From: Roseomonas sp. OT10
GTDB lineage: Bacteria; Pseudomonadota; Alphaproteobacteria; Acetobacterales; Acetobacteraceae
Assembly: GCF_020991085.1 (NCBI RefSeq)
Contig: NZ_CP087719.1
Location: forward strand, 310,001 to 374,000
DNA: 64,000 bases
Reading direction: 5' to 3'
The position numbers and the translations under genes were made by a program. The notes under the pieces were generated by a model. That model saw only the letters and a list, made by a program, of their open reading frames with translations. It had not been told where the DNA came from and ran no database searches. Position 1 is the stretch's first letter. Every line of letters starts with the position of its first letter. Of the stretch, positions 29,027 to 37,315 are shown in pieces.

Positions 29027-30184
29027 ATGAAGACCATGCCCGTCTACGAGCAGCGGCTGCTGCGGGTCGAGCGCGGCTTCGGCATCCTGGAGAAGCTCTG
29101 GGCCATGCCCTGGCTCTTCGTGTTGCTGCTCTGCGGCGTCGCCGGGATCGGCTACGTGGCGCTGTATTCTGCCGGCGGCGGGACGCCCGAAGCCTATGCC
29201 AGCAAGCACGCCCTGCGCTTCGCCTTCGGGCTGGTGATGATGCTCTGCATCGCCTTCGTGGACATCCGGCTGATCGCCCGCCTCTCCTGGGTTGCCTATG
29301 CCGTCGGCATCGGGCTGCTGGTGCTGGTGGCGCTGCACGGCCAGGTGGGGAAGGGCGCGCAGCGCTGGATCGACATCGGACCCTTCCAGCTGCAGCCCTC
29401 CGAGCTGATGAAGATCCTGTTGGTCCTGGCGCTCGCCTCCTGGTTCCACCGCGCGTCCTGGGAGCGGATGGGCAGCATCCTGTTCCTGATCCCGCCCGCC
29501 ATCGCCGTGCTGGTTCCGGTCGGGCTGATCCTGAAGCAGCCCAACCTGGGCACGGCGCTGATCACCGCCGTGGTCGGCGCCTCGGTCTTCTGGGCGGCGG
29601 GGGTGCGATGGTGGAAGTTCGCGCTGATCGCGGGGGCGGCCGGGGTGGCGGCGCCGATCGCCTACGAGCACCTGCACGACTACCAGCGGGCGCGCATCAC
29701 CACCTTCCTCGACCCGGAGAGCGACCCGCTCGGTGCCGGCTACAACATCATCCAGTCGAAGATCGCGCTGGGCTCCGGCGGCCTGTGGGGCAAGGGCTTC
29801 CTGCAGGGCACGCAGGGGCACCTGAACTTCCTGCCGGAGAAGCAGACGGACTTCATCTTCACCATGATCGCCGAGGAGTTCGGCCTGGTCGGCGCCCTGG
29901 TCACGCTGGGGATGCTGGCGCTGGTGGTGGCCTTCGCCTTTCTGGTGGCGCTGCGCTGCCGTCACCAGTACGGGCGGCTGGTCGGCATCGGGCTGGGGAC
30001 GAACTTCTTCCTCTATGTCTTCGTGAACGTGGCGATGGTGACCGGCTCGATCCCCGTGGGCGGGGTGCCGCTGCCGCTGATCAGCCATGGCGGCTCGGCC
30101 ATGATCACCACCATGTTCGCCTGCGGCCTGCTGATGAGTGCCTGGGTGCACCGGGACGTGGAATTCGCCGCGGTCCGCGAGTGA
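29027..30184 (+). CDS. rodA: SEDS peptidoglycan glycosyltransferase RodA
   Basis: A 385-residue polytopic (about ten helices) enzyme that polymerises lipid II and works with PBP2. SEDS signatures: FVDIRL, RWIDIGPFQLQPSELMKILLVL, LKQPNLGTAL, and LNFLPEKQTDFIFTMIAEEFG in the large periplasmic loop, then VPLPLISHGGSAM. ATG 29027 gives the normal length and lies 10 bp after mrdA. Last gene of the rod operon; 52 bp later a promoter-like sequence for the tRNA begins. Confidence 0.96.
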   Translation: MKTMPVYEQRLLRVERGFGILEKLWAMPWLFVLLLCGVAGIGYVALYSAGGGTPEAYASKHALRFAFGLVMMLCIAFVDIRLIARLSWVAYAVGIGLLVLVALHGQVGKGAQRWIDIGPFQLQPSELMKILLVLALASWFHRASWERMGSILFLIPPAIAVLVPVGLILKQPNLGTALITAVVGASVFWAAGVRWWKFALIAGAAGVAAPIAYEHLHDYQRARITTFLDPESDPLGAGYNIIQSKIALGSGGLWGKGFLQGTQGHLNFLPEKQTDFIFTMIAEEFGLVGALVTLGMLALVVAFAFLVALRCRHQYGRLVGIGLGTNFFLYVFVNVAMVTGSIPVGGVPLPLISHGGSAMITTMFACGLLMSAWVHRDVEFAAVRE

Positions 30185-30236
30185 CCCTTCCGGGGCGCAT
30201 GGCGGTCAAGGGAGCCATGCGGCGGCGGATAGGGGG

Positions 30237-30264
30237 TTGACCATGGCGCAGGGGGCGGTAGAAG
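30237..30264 (+). promoter_or_regulatory. sigma70-type promoter of tRNA-Lys
   Basis: TTGACC (30237-30242), a 16-bp spacer and TAGAAG (30259-30264), about 20 bp before the mature tRNA 5' end. Good -35, moderate -10. Confidence 0.5.
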
Positions 30265-30283
30265 GCGGCCACACCGTTGGTGC

Positions 30284-30359
<76 letters not shown>

Positions 30360-31225
30360 CGGTTTTCAGATACTTAGGCAGTTTCCTGACCCGCTGACTT
30401 TGCGGACCCAGGCAGCGCGGACCTGTAGCGGACCCACCGAGACAAGGTTCGGCTTCATCCAGCCCCTCGGCTTGGTGCCACAGTCCTTGCCCTCCCCAAG
30501 CTGGGGGGGGTGGCCGCAAAGCTCCCAGCGCCTCCGGTCTCGACCGCGCCCCCAGGCGAATTTTCCCGCGCGCGAATTAAATTTTCCGGCCGCATTAAAT
30601 TCGGCGGAGGCCGGCCTGAAGGGGGGGAGGGGGGCAAATCTTCGGGCCGGGCCGGGGGTCCCCAACCGCACCGGGGTCATTCGCAGAATTTTTCCCCGCC
30701 GAGGGGATCGGGGTGCGGACCAGCGGCGAAACGCCAGTAAATGCTGGGGATTTTGCATCCGTTGCAGCTTTGAATGGTTCGCAGGGGTGCGGACCTGCTG
30801 CGGACTGCGGACCCTGGCCTTGGCGCAGAGGCGGCCCCCCCACCCCCATGGGTCCTTCCCCGGGTCCGGCGTATTGCGGTGGGGCGGAGCGTGTTCACCG
30901 TCTAGGCAAGGCGCACTCATAGGGGGTTCCGCTTCCGCTTCGGCAGATCGCTAGCAAATGCGGGGGATTTGGCCCCACCACAGGGCACTTTAGCTGCACG
31001 GACCCGGGGTAGGGGTTCCGCTTCGCCGTCGCCTCAGCCGGGATGGACATTGATGTTACCCATGGGGTCCGTGGTGCCTAGCGAACCCGCGCGCTCTCGC
31101 CACCCGTATTGCGCGAACTCGGGGGAAGGACCCGGCCGGAGCTGAGGTATTCCCCGGCTCTTTAGGGGCTGACAAAAGTCCTCGTCACCGCCCTCGCGCG
31201 CGCGGGCGTACTGCGCGGAAAAGCC
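30360..31225. other. noncoding left end of the island with GCGGACC repeats and an AT-rich patch
   Basis: No convincing gene in 866 bp. GCGGACC occurs at 30402, 30417 and 30428 (15- and 11-bp steps) next to attL and again at 30715, 30789 and 30807, with GCGGACT at 30800. An unusually AT-rich patch at 30557-30604 includes CGAATTAAAT facing ATTAAATTCG. The motif AAATGCTGGGGATTT lies at 30739 and a variant at 30956. GGGGTTCCGCTTC occurs twice (about 30923 and 31012). The arrangement suits integrase/excisionase arm sites and perhaps a replication origin. Confidence 0.5.
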
Positions 31226-31588
31226 CTACCGCTCCGCCCAGCGTCCCACCAGCGGCCGGGCTTCCTTCCTGCCGGCCCGCGCCGCGTCTGCTAGGTCCGC
31301 TCCACGCGCCACCGCCAGCAGGAAGGACAGCGGCCGGGTGTCGTTCGCCGCCATCGCCCCACCCCAGCCGGCAGGGGGTGGCGGCAATCCGGGCAGCGGC
31401 ACGTCCCACAACCCCTGCCGCAGCATCCGCGCCGCTTGGCGGATGAGGCGAGCGGTGGCGATGCCCTCTGCACTCCACCGACCGTGCCGTTGGTTGCCGT
31501 GGTGGTGGGCCGGAGGGGGCAGGCCGTCGAGCTGGCGCGCGGCCCGGTAGGCTGCCCAGCCGGCGGAGCGGGCGGGATCAGCCACCAC
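31226..31588 (-). CDS. hypothetical protein, last gene of the island operon
   Basis: A 120-residue protein, not recognised. It has a helical middle (SAEGIATARLIRQAARMLRQGLWDVPLPG) and a C-terminal FLLAVARGADLADAARAGRKEARPLVGRW. Its start lies 11 bp inside the end of the preceding gene (31578-31847), supporting real translation-coupled coding. Only this frame shows balanced, non-arginine-dominated composition. Confidence 0.5.
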   Translation of the reverse strand: MVADPARSAGWAAYRAARQLDGLPPPAHHHGNQRHGRWSAEGIATARLIRQAARMLRQGLWDVPLPGLPPPPAGWGGAMAANDTRPLSFLLAVARGADLADAARAGRKEARPLVGRWAER

Positions 31589-31847
31589 GGCTCGCGTCTC
31601 CCTCTGCGGGGAACATCGCTTCCCCCATCAGCGCCACCCCGGGTGCTGCCGCCAGGAAGCGCGCCACCGCTTCGGCCACGTCGCGACCGTCCCGCTCGCC
31701 GGCTCGCAGCAGCCCGAGCCTTTCCAGCGCGTGCAGCGCGGACCGGTCCACCTCCACCGGAGCCAGCACCACCCCACGGCGGCGGCGGTTGCGGTAGGCT
31801 GCCGCCCGATCCGCCGCGCTGATCCTGCTCTCCTCATCGCTCGTCAT
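31578..31847 (-). CDS. hypothetical island protein
   Basis: An 89-residue protein, not recognised. Contains a probable small helical unit, VEVDRSALHALERLGLLRAGERDGRDVAEAVARFLAAAPG, resembling by composition a DNA-binding or dimerisation helix pair, after a basic stretch AYRNRRRRGVV. Overlaps the following gene by 11 bp and the preceding degenerate gene by 14 bp. Confidence 0.55.
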   Translation of the reverse strand: MTSDEESRISAADRAAAYRNRRRRGVVLAPVEVDRSALHALERLGLLRAGERDGRDVAEAVARFLAAAPGVALMGEAMFPAEGDASRGG

Positions 31848-32177
31848 GGCGTGTCGCGAATCTCCTGCTTTCAGGGCTGTTCTCAGCGAATGGCGTGACG
31901 GATTTCCCTCGTTTCCCGCGGTGTGTTTTGGGAGGACGTGACGACCTTTCCTCCATGCCGCCAGCAGCTTGCGGAGCTGACTTGTCCCCTTCGGCGTCCA
32001 TCATCAGGCACGGCTCGCACCGTGCAGCGGGCCGGCGGCAGCGGCACGAAGGCATCGCCACAAGCCGCGCAGGTCCGGGCCGGATGCCAGTGGAGCCAAC
32101 GGGTAGGCAGGCGCCGCACCGGTACCACGGGAATGACGGTGGCGCCGGAAGGGATGCCGCAGGACAGGCGCGGTCAT
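31834..32177 (-). pseudogene. frameshifted zinc-ribbon gene
   Basis: No single frame gives a sensible protein here, but three frames in succession do. An ATG in an ATGA overlap with the methyltransferase stop (32177) reads MTAPVLRHP; the next frame continues SGATVIPVVPVRRLPTRWL and HPARTCAACGDAFVPLPPA; the third continues RCEPCLMMDAEGDKSAPQA and runs to a stop at 31834, overlapping the next gene. Joined, they give a C-x2-C...C-x2-C zinc ribbon. Two +1 shifts imply a decayed gene, or base-call errors in the assembly. Confidence 0.45.
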
Positions 32178-32914
32178 GGCGCGCGCCGCGTGAAGCGCCA
32201 GATGGTGGCACGCAGGTCGCTCATCAGGGCGTCGTACTCTCCGGGATCGGGGAACAGCCCGCGCAGCACCAAGTCATCGCCCACCGGCTGAGCCACGCCA
32301 TCCAAGCTCCAGCCTGCGGCCTCTGCCCATCCAGCTATGGCAGCGACAGGATGAAAGCGGGCGAACAGCCTCATCTCGACCGCGGCGTTGTCGCCGCGCT
32401 CCCGTGCGAGGTCGTAGATGAACAGCGATCCGCCCCGTCGCACGATCCGCGCCGCCTCCGCCAGAGCGCTGGGGGGATCGCCGTGGCACAGGCTGTAGAG
32501 GTGCAAGGCTACGTCGGCGCAGCCATCTGCCAGCGGCAGGGCATGGAAGTCGGCCAGAAGCCGTGCGAACCGCGTTCCGGAAGGGGCCATGGCGAGCTGC
32601 GCACCGGAGTAGTTCACCAGGAGGAACCGCAGGTCGGGGCGGAGCGCTCCGAGGATGCGGGCCACCTCTCCGGTGCCGCAGCCCAAATCCGCCACCGTGG
32701 CGCCGGGCGGCAGGGTCATGAAGCGGTGCAGGGCCGCAACATGGTCGGCCTCGGTTGCTCCAAGACGGTTCCCTTGCAGGACCCGGATGCCAAGGCCGGC
32801 GACATAGGGCGTCACCGCGTCAAGCATGGCTCCATGGTCGGGAGGTGCAGGGGTATTCCATGTCCGGAAGGTCACGTCCTCATTTCTCCTTTCCGTGCGT
32901 CGGTCATGGCGCAT
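32174..32914 (-). CDS. class I SAM-dependent methyltransferase (orphan)
   Basis: A 246-residue methyltransferase of the Methyltransf_11/25 fold. Motif I is VADLGCGTGEVARIL near residue 78; LLADFHALPLADGCADVAL is motif II/III and the following AEAARIVRRGGSLFIYDLA is motif post-III, typical of small-molecule or lipid-type methyltransferases. It lacks the NPPF/DPPY motif of N6-adenine DNA methylases, so a DNA target is not indicated. The ATG at 32914 overlaps the end of the preceding small gene; a shorter GTG start near 32874 is possible. Confidence 0.8.
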   Translation of the reverse strand: MRHDRRTERRNEDVTFRTWNTPAPPDHGAMLDAVTPYVAGLGIRVLQGNRLGATEADHVAALHRFMTLPPGATVADLGCGTGEVARILGALRPDLRFLLVNYSGAQLAMAPSGTRFARLLADFHALPLADGCADVALHLYSLCHGDPPSALAEAARIVRRGGSLFIYDLARERGDNAAVEMRLFARFHPVAAIAGWAEAAGWSLDGVAQPVGDDLVLRGLFPDPGEYDALMSDLRATIWRFTRRAP

Positions 32915-33083
32915 CGCCGTCGAGAAGCGCCATCGCCTCACCCACCAGCAGCCGCACTCGGGCAGGATCGGTCGCGGCGGCGTGCAGCTCGGCCAGCAGG
33001 TCGCGCAGCAGCGCCAGCGTCACCGCCGCATCCGGCAGCCGCGCACTGGGGCGAGGCGGGAAGGGCACCACCTCGCCGGTCAC
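32904..33083 (-). CDS. small hypothetical island protein
   Basis: A 59-residue protein starting with GTG in a GTGA overlap with the zinc-binding gene before it. Sequence: VTGEVVPFPPRPSARLPDA followed by an amphipathic helix pair (LALLRDLLAELHAAATDP and VRLLVGEAMALLDGDAP). Not recognised; the tight overlaps on both sides support it. Confidence 0.5.
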   Translation of the reverse strand: MTGEVVPFPPRPSARLPDAAVTLALLRDLLAELHAAATDPARVRLLVGEAMALLDGDAP

Positions 33084-33472
33084 GTCCGCACCTCCACCCG
33101 CTCGGCCTCGGCCAGGTGATCGCCCGGATGGCAGGTCCAGCAGCGCCAGCCCCGCGGCGCCATCGCCTCCCGCCACCAGCGCCGCCCGCCGCAGCAGGAA
33201 CAGCGGCAGCCGGGGGAGGGCAGCGCCGCAGCATCCGCCCAGGCCGGGGGGCGCTGGTGGGAGGAGGCCAGCAGCCCATCCAGGCGCAGGCGGTGGCGGG
33301 TGTCGTGCTCCGGGTCCAGGGCCTCGCCTGGGGCGGCGTGGTGCTGTCGCATCGCCTCCGCCTCGGCGGCGTCGTGGTCGGGACGCGGTGGCGCAACCGG
33401 CTCCCGCTCCTCCGGCTGTGGCGGCAGGTCCGCGGGGCGGTGGCGCACGGCCAGGGCGGTGAAGCGGCTCAT
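33080..33472 (-). CDS. zinc-finger-like island protein
   Basis: A 130-residue protein, start ATG 33472 (MSRFTALAVRHRPADLPPQ). The C-terminal half has paired cysteines, CRCSCCGGRRWW and GWRCWTCHPGD, spaced as a zinc finger of a kind common in small proteins encoded beside phage replication genes. Residues 15-60 are Pro/Glu/His-rich. Function unknown, perhaps transcriptional. The 211 bp ahead of it hold the first iteron cluster. Confidence 0.6.
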   Translation of the reverse strand: MSRFTALAVRHRPADLPPQPEEREPVAPPRPDHDAAEAEAMRQHHAAPGEALDPEHDTRHRLRLDGLLASSHQRPPAWADAAALPSPGCRCSCCGGRRWWREAMAPRGWRCWTCHPGDHLAEAERVEVRT

Positions 33473-33531
33473 GCGCTCGGCCCCTGCGCCGCTTCCGCGT
33501 CCTGCATCGTACACGCTTCATGCCGATTTCG

Positions 33532-33646
33532 GTCGGGACAGGTCGGGACAGTCGGGACAAGGCCCCAAAGCCCAGCAATTCCGACCTGTTTGGCGTCCCC
33601 GGCCTGTCCCGACCGGAGCGAAAGGCGGTCGGGACAGGTCGGGACA
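33532..33646. repeat. iteron cluster 1: GTCGGGACA
   Basis: GTCGGGACA at 33532, 33542, 33551, 33628 and 33638, plus an inverted copy (TGTCCCGAC) at 33605. Steps of 9-10 bp put copies on one face of the helix. It lies in the gap between the helicase gene end (33684) and the zinc-finger gene start, and surrounds one copy of the dispersed TGCTGGG motif (33563-33580). Looks like a binding array for a replication or regulatory protein. Confidence 0.75.
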
Positions 33647-33683
33647 AGGTTCGGCGTGCAGCGCGGAGGGAGCCCCGGGCGGC

Positions 33684-35711
33684 TCATGCGGCGTCCTCCG
33701 CCTCGTGCCCGGCGGGGACAGCCTCCGAGGGTGCGAGGATGCCGGGAGCGATGACGTAGAGCCTCGGCTTCCCCTCACCGGGTATCCGGGTCGATCTCGC
33801 GAGATTCTTGCCCTCGCCGGGGGACAGGAAGCCGGCATCCTTCACCGCTCGCGCCACCGCCGCAGGGTCCAGGCCGCGGCACACTTCATTGCGCCAGACT
33901 TCGGGCAGGATGAGGTATTCCCACCCGTCCGCCGTGAGGCGTCGCCAGCCTGCACGGTTCATCACGGGCCGCTCGCTATCGTTCTCCTCTTGCGGCTTGG
34001 CTTCCAGGTGGCTCGCCGGGGTGAGGCGGGAGAACCGGGAGGCGCCGTGCGCGCCGATGAAGCCCCGCACCGCCGCCAGCGCCGCCGCATCCTCCGCGGC
34101 CCCGGCCCCCGCATCGCGGTTGCCCAGCCAGGCTTGCAGCCCGGTCAACGCCGCCCGCCGCGCCTCGCCCTCCGGCCAGGGCAGCACGCCCAGCGCCGCA
34201 GCCAGCTCACCCGCTGCCGCGATCAGGGCAAAGCGTTGCGCCACCCGGCGGACCTGCCCGGTCGCGTCCGCCGGCAACTTCGCTGCCCGGGTGAAGTCCT
34301 CCATGGCATCCCGCAGGCTCCGCGAGAGGTCCGCCGGCCGCTCCGCCCGCTCCGCCGCCAGCGCCGCCAGGAAGGTCCGGGCAGCGTGCCCGTGATGCGC
34401 GGTGGCGGCAGCGCGGACCGCATCGCTCAGGGCTTGGCCGCCGGGACTGCCGTGCAGCGTGTCCCACACGCCATGCCCCTGTCCCGCATCGGCGGGAATC
34501 GTGATGCAGCGCACGTCCTGCCCGGCACGGTGGCGCTCGCCCGCCTCGGCCAGCTTGTCGGCCGGGGATACCTCGCCGGTCGAGAGGAACAGCGTCCGCC
34601 AGGTCTTCGCCGCCCGGGGCGCGCCCGTCCGATCCGCCCGGCTCTTCCCGGCGCCATGGGCCAGCATGTAGAGCGCCGCGGCCACATCGCGCCCGTCGCA
34701 CAGCCCGATCTCATCCAGCGCCAGCAGCGCGTCGGAGGATTCGGCCGCCGCCCCTTCCAGCGCGTTCGCGGTGCTGCGCCAGGTGCGGACCTGCTTACCC
34801 GGGGCAGGGTCGCCCCACACGCTCGCGGCGGCGGTGAGGCAGGTCGTCTTGCCCGTGCTGCTTCCGCCCAGCAGGTGCAGCCCGCCGCCCTCCATGCCCA
34901 GCACGTCCAGCAGCGGCGGCGCGAAGGCTGCCGCCAGGAACAGGGCGAGGCGGGCATTGCCCACGGCAGGCGCCGCCACGCCATCGCGCCAGCCATCCAG
35001 CGTGCCGGCGGTGGCGACGCGGGCCGCGGCGTCCTCCCCCGGGTCGGCCAGGATCACGGCTTCCGCTCCGGCGCTGCCCCAGCCCGTGCCGTCCGCCAGG
35101 ACGTAGGTGATGGCCGCGCCGCTGCCGTGCCAGCCGGTGCGCGCGACGCTGCGGAATCGCCGGTCGGTTCGCACGTCCGACAAGCCCTCGGCCAGCTTCG
35201 CGCGGTACATCTGCCCGGGCTTCACCCGCAGCCCGCGGTCCTCCAGCTCGGCCGCCAGCGTCCCATGCTCGCCGTGCAGCAGGCGACGCGGCATGGCGAA
35301 GCGTTGCGGGCGTCCGTCGTTGTCGTTCCAGGCCAGCAGCAGGGAGCGGCCACGCCCGCTGGCGTCGCGCGCTTCGCCCAGGATGCGGAACGGCGCGGCG
35401 AGGAACATGGGCACGGCTGCCGCCTCCTCTTCCGTCTTCGCCCCGCGCTTGCCAGGCGAGAGGAAGTAGAAGCCGCCGCGGCGCATCTCGAACCGTTCGG
35501 GCCAGCGCGTGCCGTCCGCGTCGGGCATGGCACGCCGTGCCGCTGCGAGGGCTTCCGCCACGCGGTCCTGTTCCTCCTCCGCGTCGCGTGCCTCCTCCGC
35601 GTCGTGCGGTGGCGGGGTTGCGGCGGAAGCGTCGTCGTTGGAGTGCAGCCCGCCGTCCCGCATTTCGGCGTCGTGTAGCTCGGCACCCTGCGTCTCGTGG
35701 GCGGCGCTCAT
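33684..35711 (-). CDS. DUF927-type replicative helicase/ATPase
   Basis: A 675-residue protein. After an acidic, low-complexity start comes a region like the DUF927 domain (about 100-400) with Walker A GGSSTGKTTCL near 300 and Walker B DALLALDEIGLCDG near 342. A C-terminal winged-helix-like part follows. DUF927 proteins are phage- and island-encoded ATPases thought to be replicative helicases. The ATG at 35711 sits in an ATGA overlap with the primase-like gene, so the two are made together; the pair forms a stand-alone replication module. Confidence 0.8.
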   Translation of the reverse strand: MSAAHETQGAELHDAEMRDGGLHSNDDASAATPPPHDAEEARDAEEEQDRVAEALAAARRAMPDADGTRWPERFEMRRGGFYFLSPGKRGAKTEEEAAAVPMFLAAPFRILGEARDASGRGRSLLLAWNDNDGRPQRFAMPRRLLHGEHGTLAAELEDRGLRVKPGQMYRAKLAEGLSDVRTDRRFRSVARTGWHGSGAAITYVLADGTGWGSAGAEAVILADPGEDAAARVATAGTLDGWRDGVAAPAVGNARLALFLAAAFAPPLLDVLGMEGGGLHLLGGSSTGKTTCLTAAASVWGDPAPGKQVRTWRSTANALEGAAAESSDALLALDEIGLCDGRDVAAALYMLAHGAGKSRADRTGAPRAAKTWRTLFLSTGEVSPADKLAEAGERHRAGQDVRCITIPADAGQGHGVWDTLHGSPGGQALSDAVRAAATAHHGHAARTFLAALAAERAERPADLSRSLRDAMEDFTRAAKLPADATGQVRRVAQRFALIAAAGELAAALGVLPWPEGEARRAALTGLQAWLGNRDAGAGAAEDAAALAAVRGFIGAHGASRFSRLTPASHLEAKPQEENDSERPVMNRAGWRRLTADGWEYLILPEVWRNEVCRGLDPAAVARAVKDAGFLSPGEGKNLARSTRIPGEGKPRLYVIAPGILAPSEAVPAGHEAEDAA

Positions 35712-36718
35712 CGGCGGTCCTCCCGCGGATGCGCGCCGCTGTCCGTGCGGTGCGCGAGCGCCCATTCCGCGATCTTCTCGCCCTCGCCCCTCTCCTTGCC
35801 GGCTTCGTGCAGCGCGCCGTCCACCGCGCGCTTCACCTCGCCTTCCGTCAGCAGGTTCGCGCGCACCAGCCGTGCGAGTCCCCAGGCTTCGTCCACGGCG
35901 GTTTCGTGCCGGCTGTTGACCGGCGCGGTGGCGATGGCGACGCAGGCCCGGCGCAGCGCCGCCCGCGCGTAAGCGTCGCTGCTATCCGTGCGCGGCAGCG
36001 TCGGCGGCGCGCGCCGCGGCTCCTGCGGCGCCAGCTCCGCCGCGCCGGGGACCGCCACCGCAGCAGCGCCGTCGAGACGGGCGAGGCGATGCGGCAGCGG
36101 GTCCCGCATCCCGTCCGCGAAGACCGGCGCGGCGGTGTAGGTCGCCTGGACCGGCCGCAGCGTCGCCAGGTCGAGTCCCATGCCCTTGAAGGGCCGCAGC
36201 CAGCGCACCGCCTCCGCCCCGTCCACCGGCCGCGAGAGGCGGAACCACAGCCGCACCCGCAGCCCGGGCTTGAACCCGTGCGAGGCGGTGGCGGCGGCGA
36301 TGCAGGCCGCGCCGTGGAAGGCGTCAGGGAGCCCCGCGCGGGCCACATGCCCGCAGGCGGCGAGGTCCATCAGATCCAGCCCGGCCGGCGCCGCGACGCC
36401 ATCGAGGTCCAACGCCACCCACGAGCGCGGCACGTCCAGGAGCGTCGGCGCCTCGCCGGTCTTCGGATCGGCGTGCAGCAGCCGCCGCACCCGCCGTGCC
36501 CGCGCCGGGTCCGCGATGGCGCCGCGCAGGATGCAGCGGTCGGGCCGATGCAGCAGGTCAACCAGCAGCCTCGCCAGCGCGTCCAGCGTCGGTGCGATGG
36601 CGGAGGACAGGTTGACGGTTCGGGTGCTGTCGTAGCCCACGGACTCGGCGCCGGGGCGGATCAGCTTGGCGAGGCGCCGCCCGGGCGCCTCCATGATGGT
36701 GAGGGCGTCCGGGTTCAT
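35708..36718 (-). CDS. primase-like (AEP-type) replication protein
   Basis: A 336-residue protein. SWVALDLDGVAAPAG near 99 resembles the DxD metal-binding strand of archaeo-eukaryotic primases, and ACIAAATASHGFKPGLRVRLWFRLSRP near 137 the following His/Arg-rich strand of prim-pol domains on mobile elements; the C-terminal 100 residues are helical. Its position directly upstream of and overlapping the DUF927 ATPase gene is the standard order primase-helicase. Family assignment is by motif and context, so moderate. Confidence 0.6.
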   Translation of the reverse strand: MNPDALTIMEAPGRRLAKLIRPGAESVGYDSTRTVNLSSAIAPTLDALARLLVDLLHRPDRCILRGAIADPARARRVRRLLHADPKTGEAPTLLDVPRSWVALDLDGVAAPAGLDLMDLAACGHVARAGLPDAFHGAACIAAATASHGFKPGLRVRLWFRLSRPVDGAEAVRWLRPFKGMGLDLATLRPVQATYTAAPVFADGMRDPLPHRLARLDGAAAVAVPGAAELAPQEPRRAPPTLPRTDSSDAYARAALRRACVAIATAPVNSRHETAVDEAWGLARLVRANLLTEGEVKRAVDGALHEAGKERGEGEKIAEWALAHRTDSGAHPREDRR

Positions 36719-36951
36719 GGGTGCGCCTCCATGGCGCGCAGGGCGGCCAATGCCGCCGGCAGGGAAGGGAAGACCACCGGCAGGCGGTGGCCGGGATGCA
36801 GAAGCCCCGCGCGCGGCAGCCCGTCAGGGGCGGCGGCGTCGGGCAGCAAGATCACTCGGGGCGCGGCGCCGGGACGGCGGGGTAGGGGAGCGCACCAGGC
36901 CAGCAGGTCGGGCGTCGCATCCCGGGGCGGCAGGGGCAGGCGGGGCATCAC
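36715..36951 (-). CDS. small hypothetical island protein
   Basis: A 78-residue proline/leucine-rich protein (MMPRLPLPPRDATPDLLAW ... VILLPDAAAPDG ... LPAALAALRAMEAHP). Overlaps the genes on both sides by ATGA (36715-36718 and 36948-36951), strong evidence that it is translated. The VILLPDA strand followed by GLLHPGHRLPVVFPSLPAALAAL could be a small alpha/beta fold. Not recognised. Confidence 0.5.
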   Translation of the reverse strand: MMPRLPLPPRDATPDLLAWCAPLPRRPGAAPRVILLPDAAAPDGLPRAGLLHPGHRLPVVFPSLPAALAALRAMEAHP

Positions 36952-37175
36952 CGGCCGCTCCCTTCGCCGCCGTCGCGGGCGGCGGCGCCGATCAGCAGGA
37001 CGTGGCTATGTTCGCCCGGCTCGCCCTCCTTCTTCGGCATCACCAGCACGCGAAGCCCGCCCAGCCGGCCGCGCAGGTAGCGGCCTCCGGCGGCGGCGGT
37101 GGCGACGTAGAGCGGACAGGCAGGCAGCAGCGCGCCTCCCGTGCCGCGGGGTGTCCTCTCGGGTCGATTCGTCAT
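36948..37175 (-). CDS. small hypothetical island protein
   Basis: A 75-residue protein, start ATG 37175 (MTNRPERTPRGTGG; an ATG 8 codons earlier is possible). It reads LYVATAAAGGRYLRGRLGGLRVLVMPKK, a likely beta-rich domain, then EHSHVLLIGAAA. Overlaps the next gene by ATGA. Often such a gene sits between an AlpA regulator and the primase in alphaproteobacterial islands; function unknown. Confidence 0.5.
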   Translation of the reverse strand: MTNRPERTPRGTGGALLPACPLYVATAAAGGRYLRGRLGGLRVLVMPKKEGEPGEHSHVLLIGAAARDGGEGSGR

Positions 37176-37279
37176 GGCATTCCCCTCGGGGAAGGCCACG
37201 GCAGGGCTGGCGAAGCGGCCTGGGGCGCGCTATCTGGCGGGTGTCGAGTGCCCCGCATACGAGTAGAGTTCGCCCCTGG

Positions 37280-37315
37280 AACCGCCCGGCCCCTGGCCGC
37301 GGCGGTTTCGTTTTA
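37280..37315. terminator. hairpin between alpA-like gene and replication operon
   Basis: AACCGCC (37280-37286) pairs with GGCGGTT (37301-37307), flanked on the plus strand by TCGTTTT. It overlaps the alpA-like stop. The T-run favours plus-strand reading, yet the neighbouring genes are on minus; role uncertain. Confidence 0.35.

Noticed and set aside
30366-30954. Overlapping open frames of about 184 residues on both strands at the island's left end
   Set aside because: Low-complexity translations, no conserved motif or ribosome site; they overlap the repeat-rich att region.
33532-33646. Short regular repeats as a CRISPR array
   Set aside because: Units are 9 bp with 0-70-bp irregular gaps, no spacers of constant size and no cas genes.
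32904-33647. 247-residue minus-strand open frame through the iterons
   Set aside because: Only the last 59 residues look like protein; the rest translates the iterons and the antisense or shifted frame of the zinc-finger gene.
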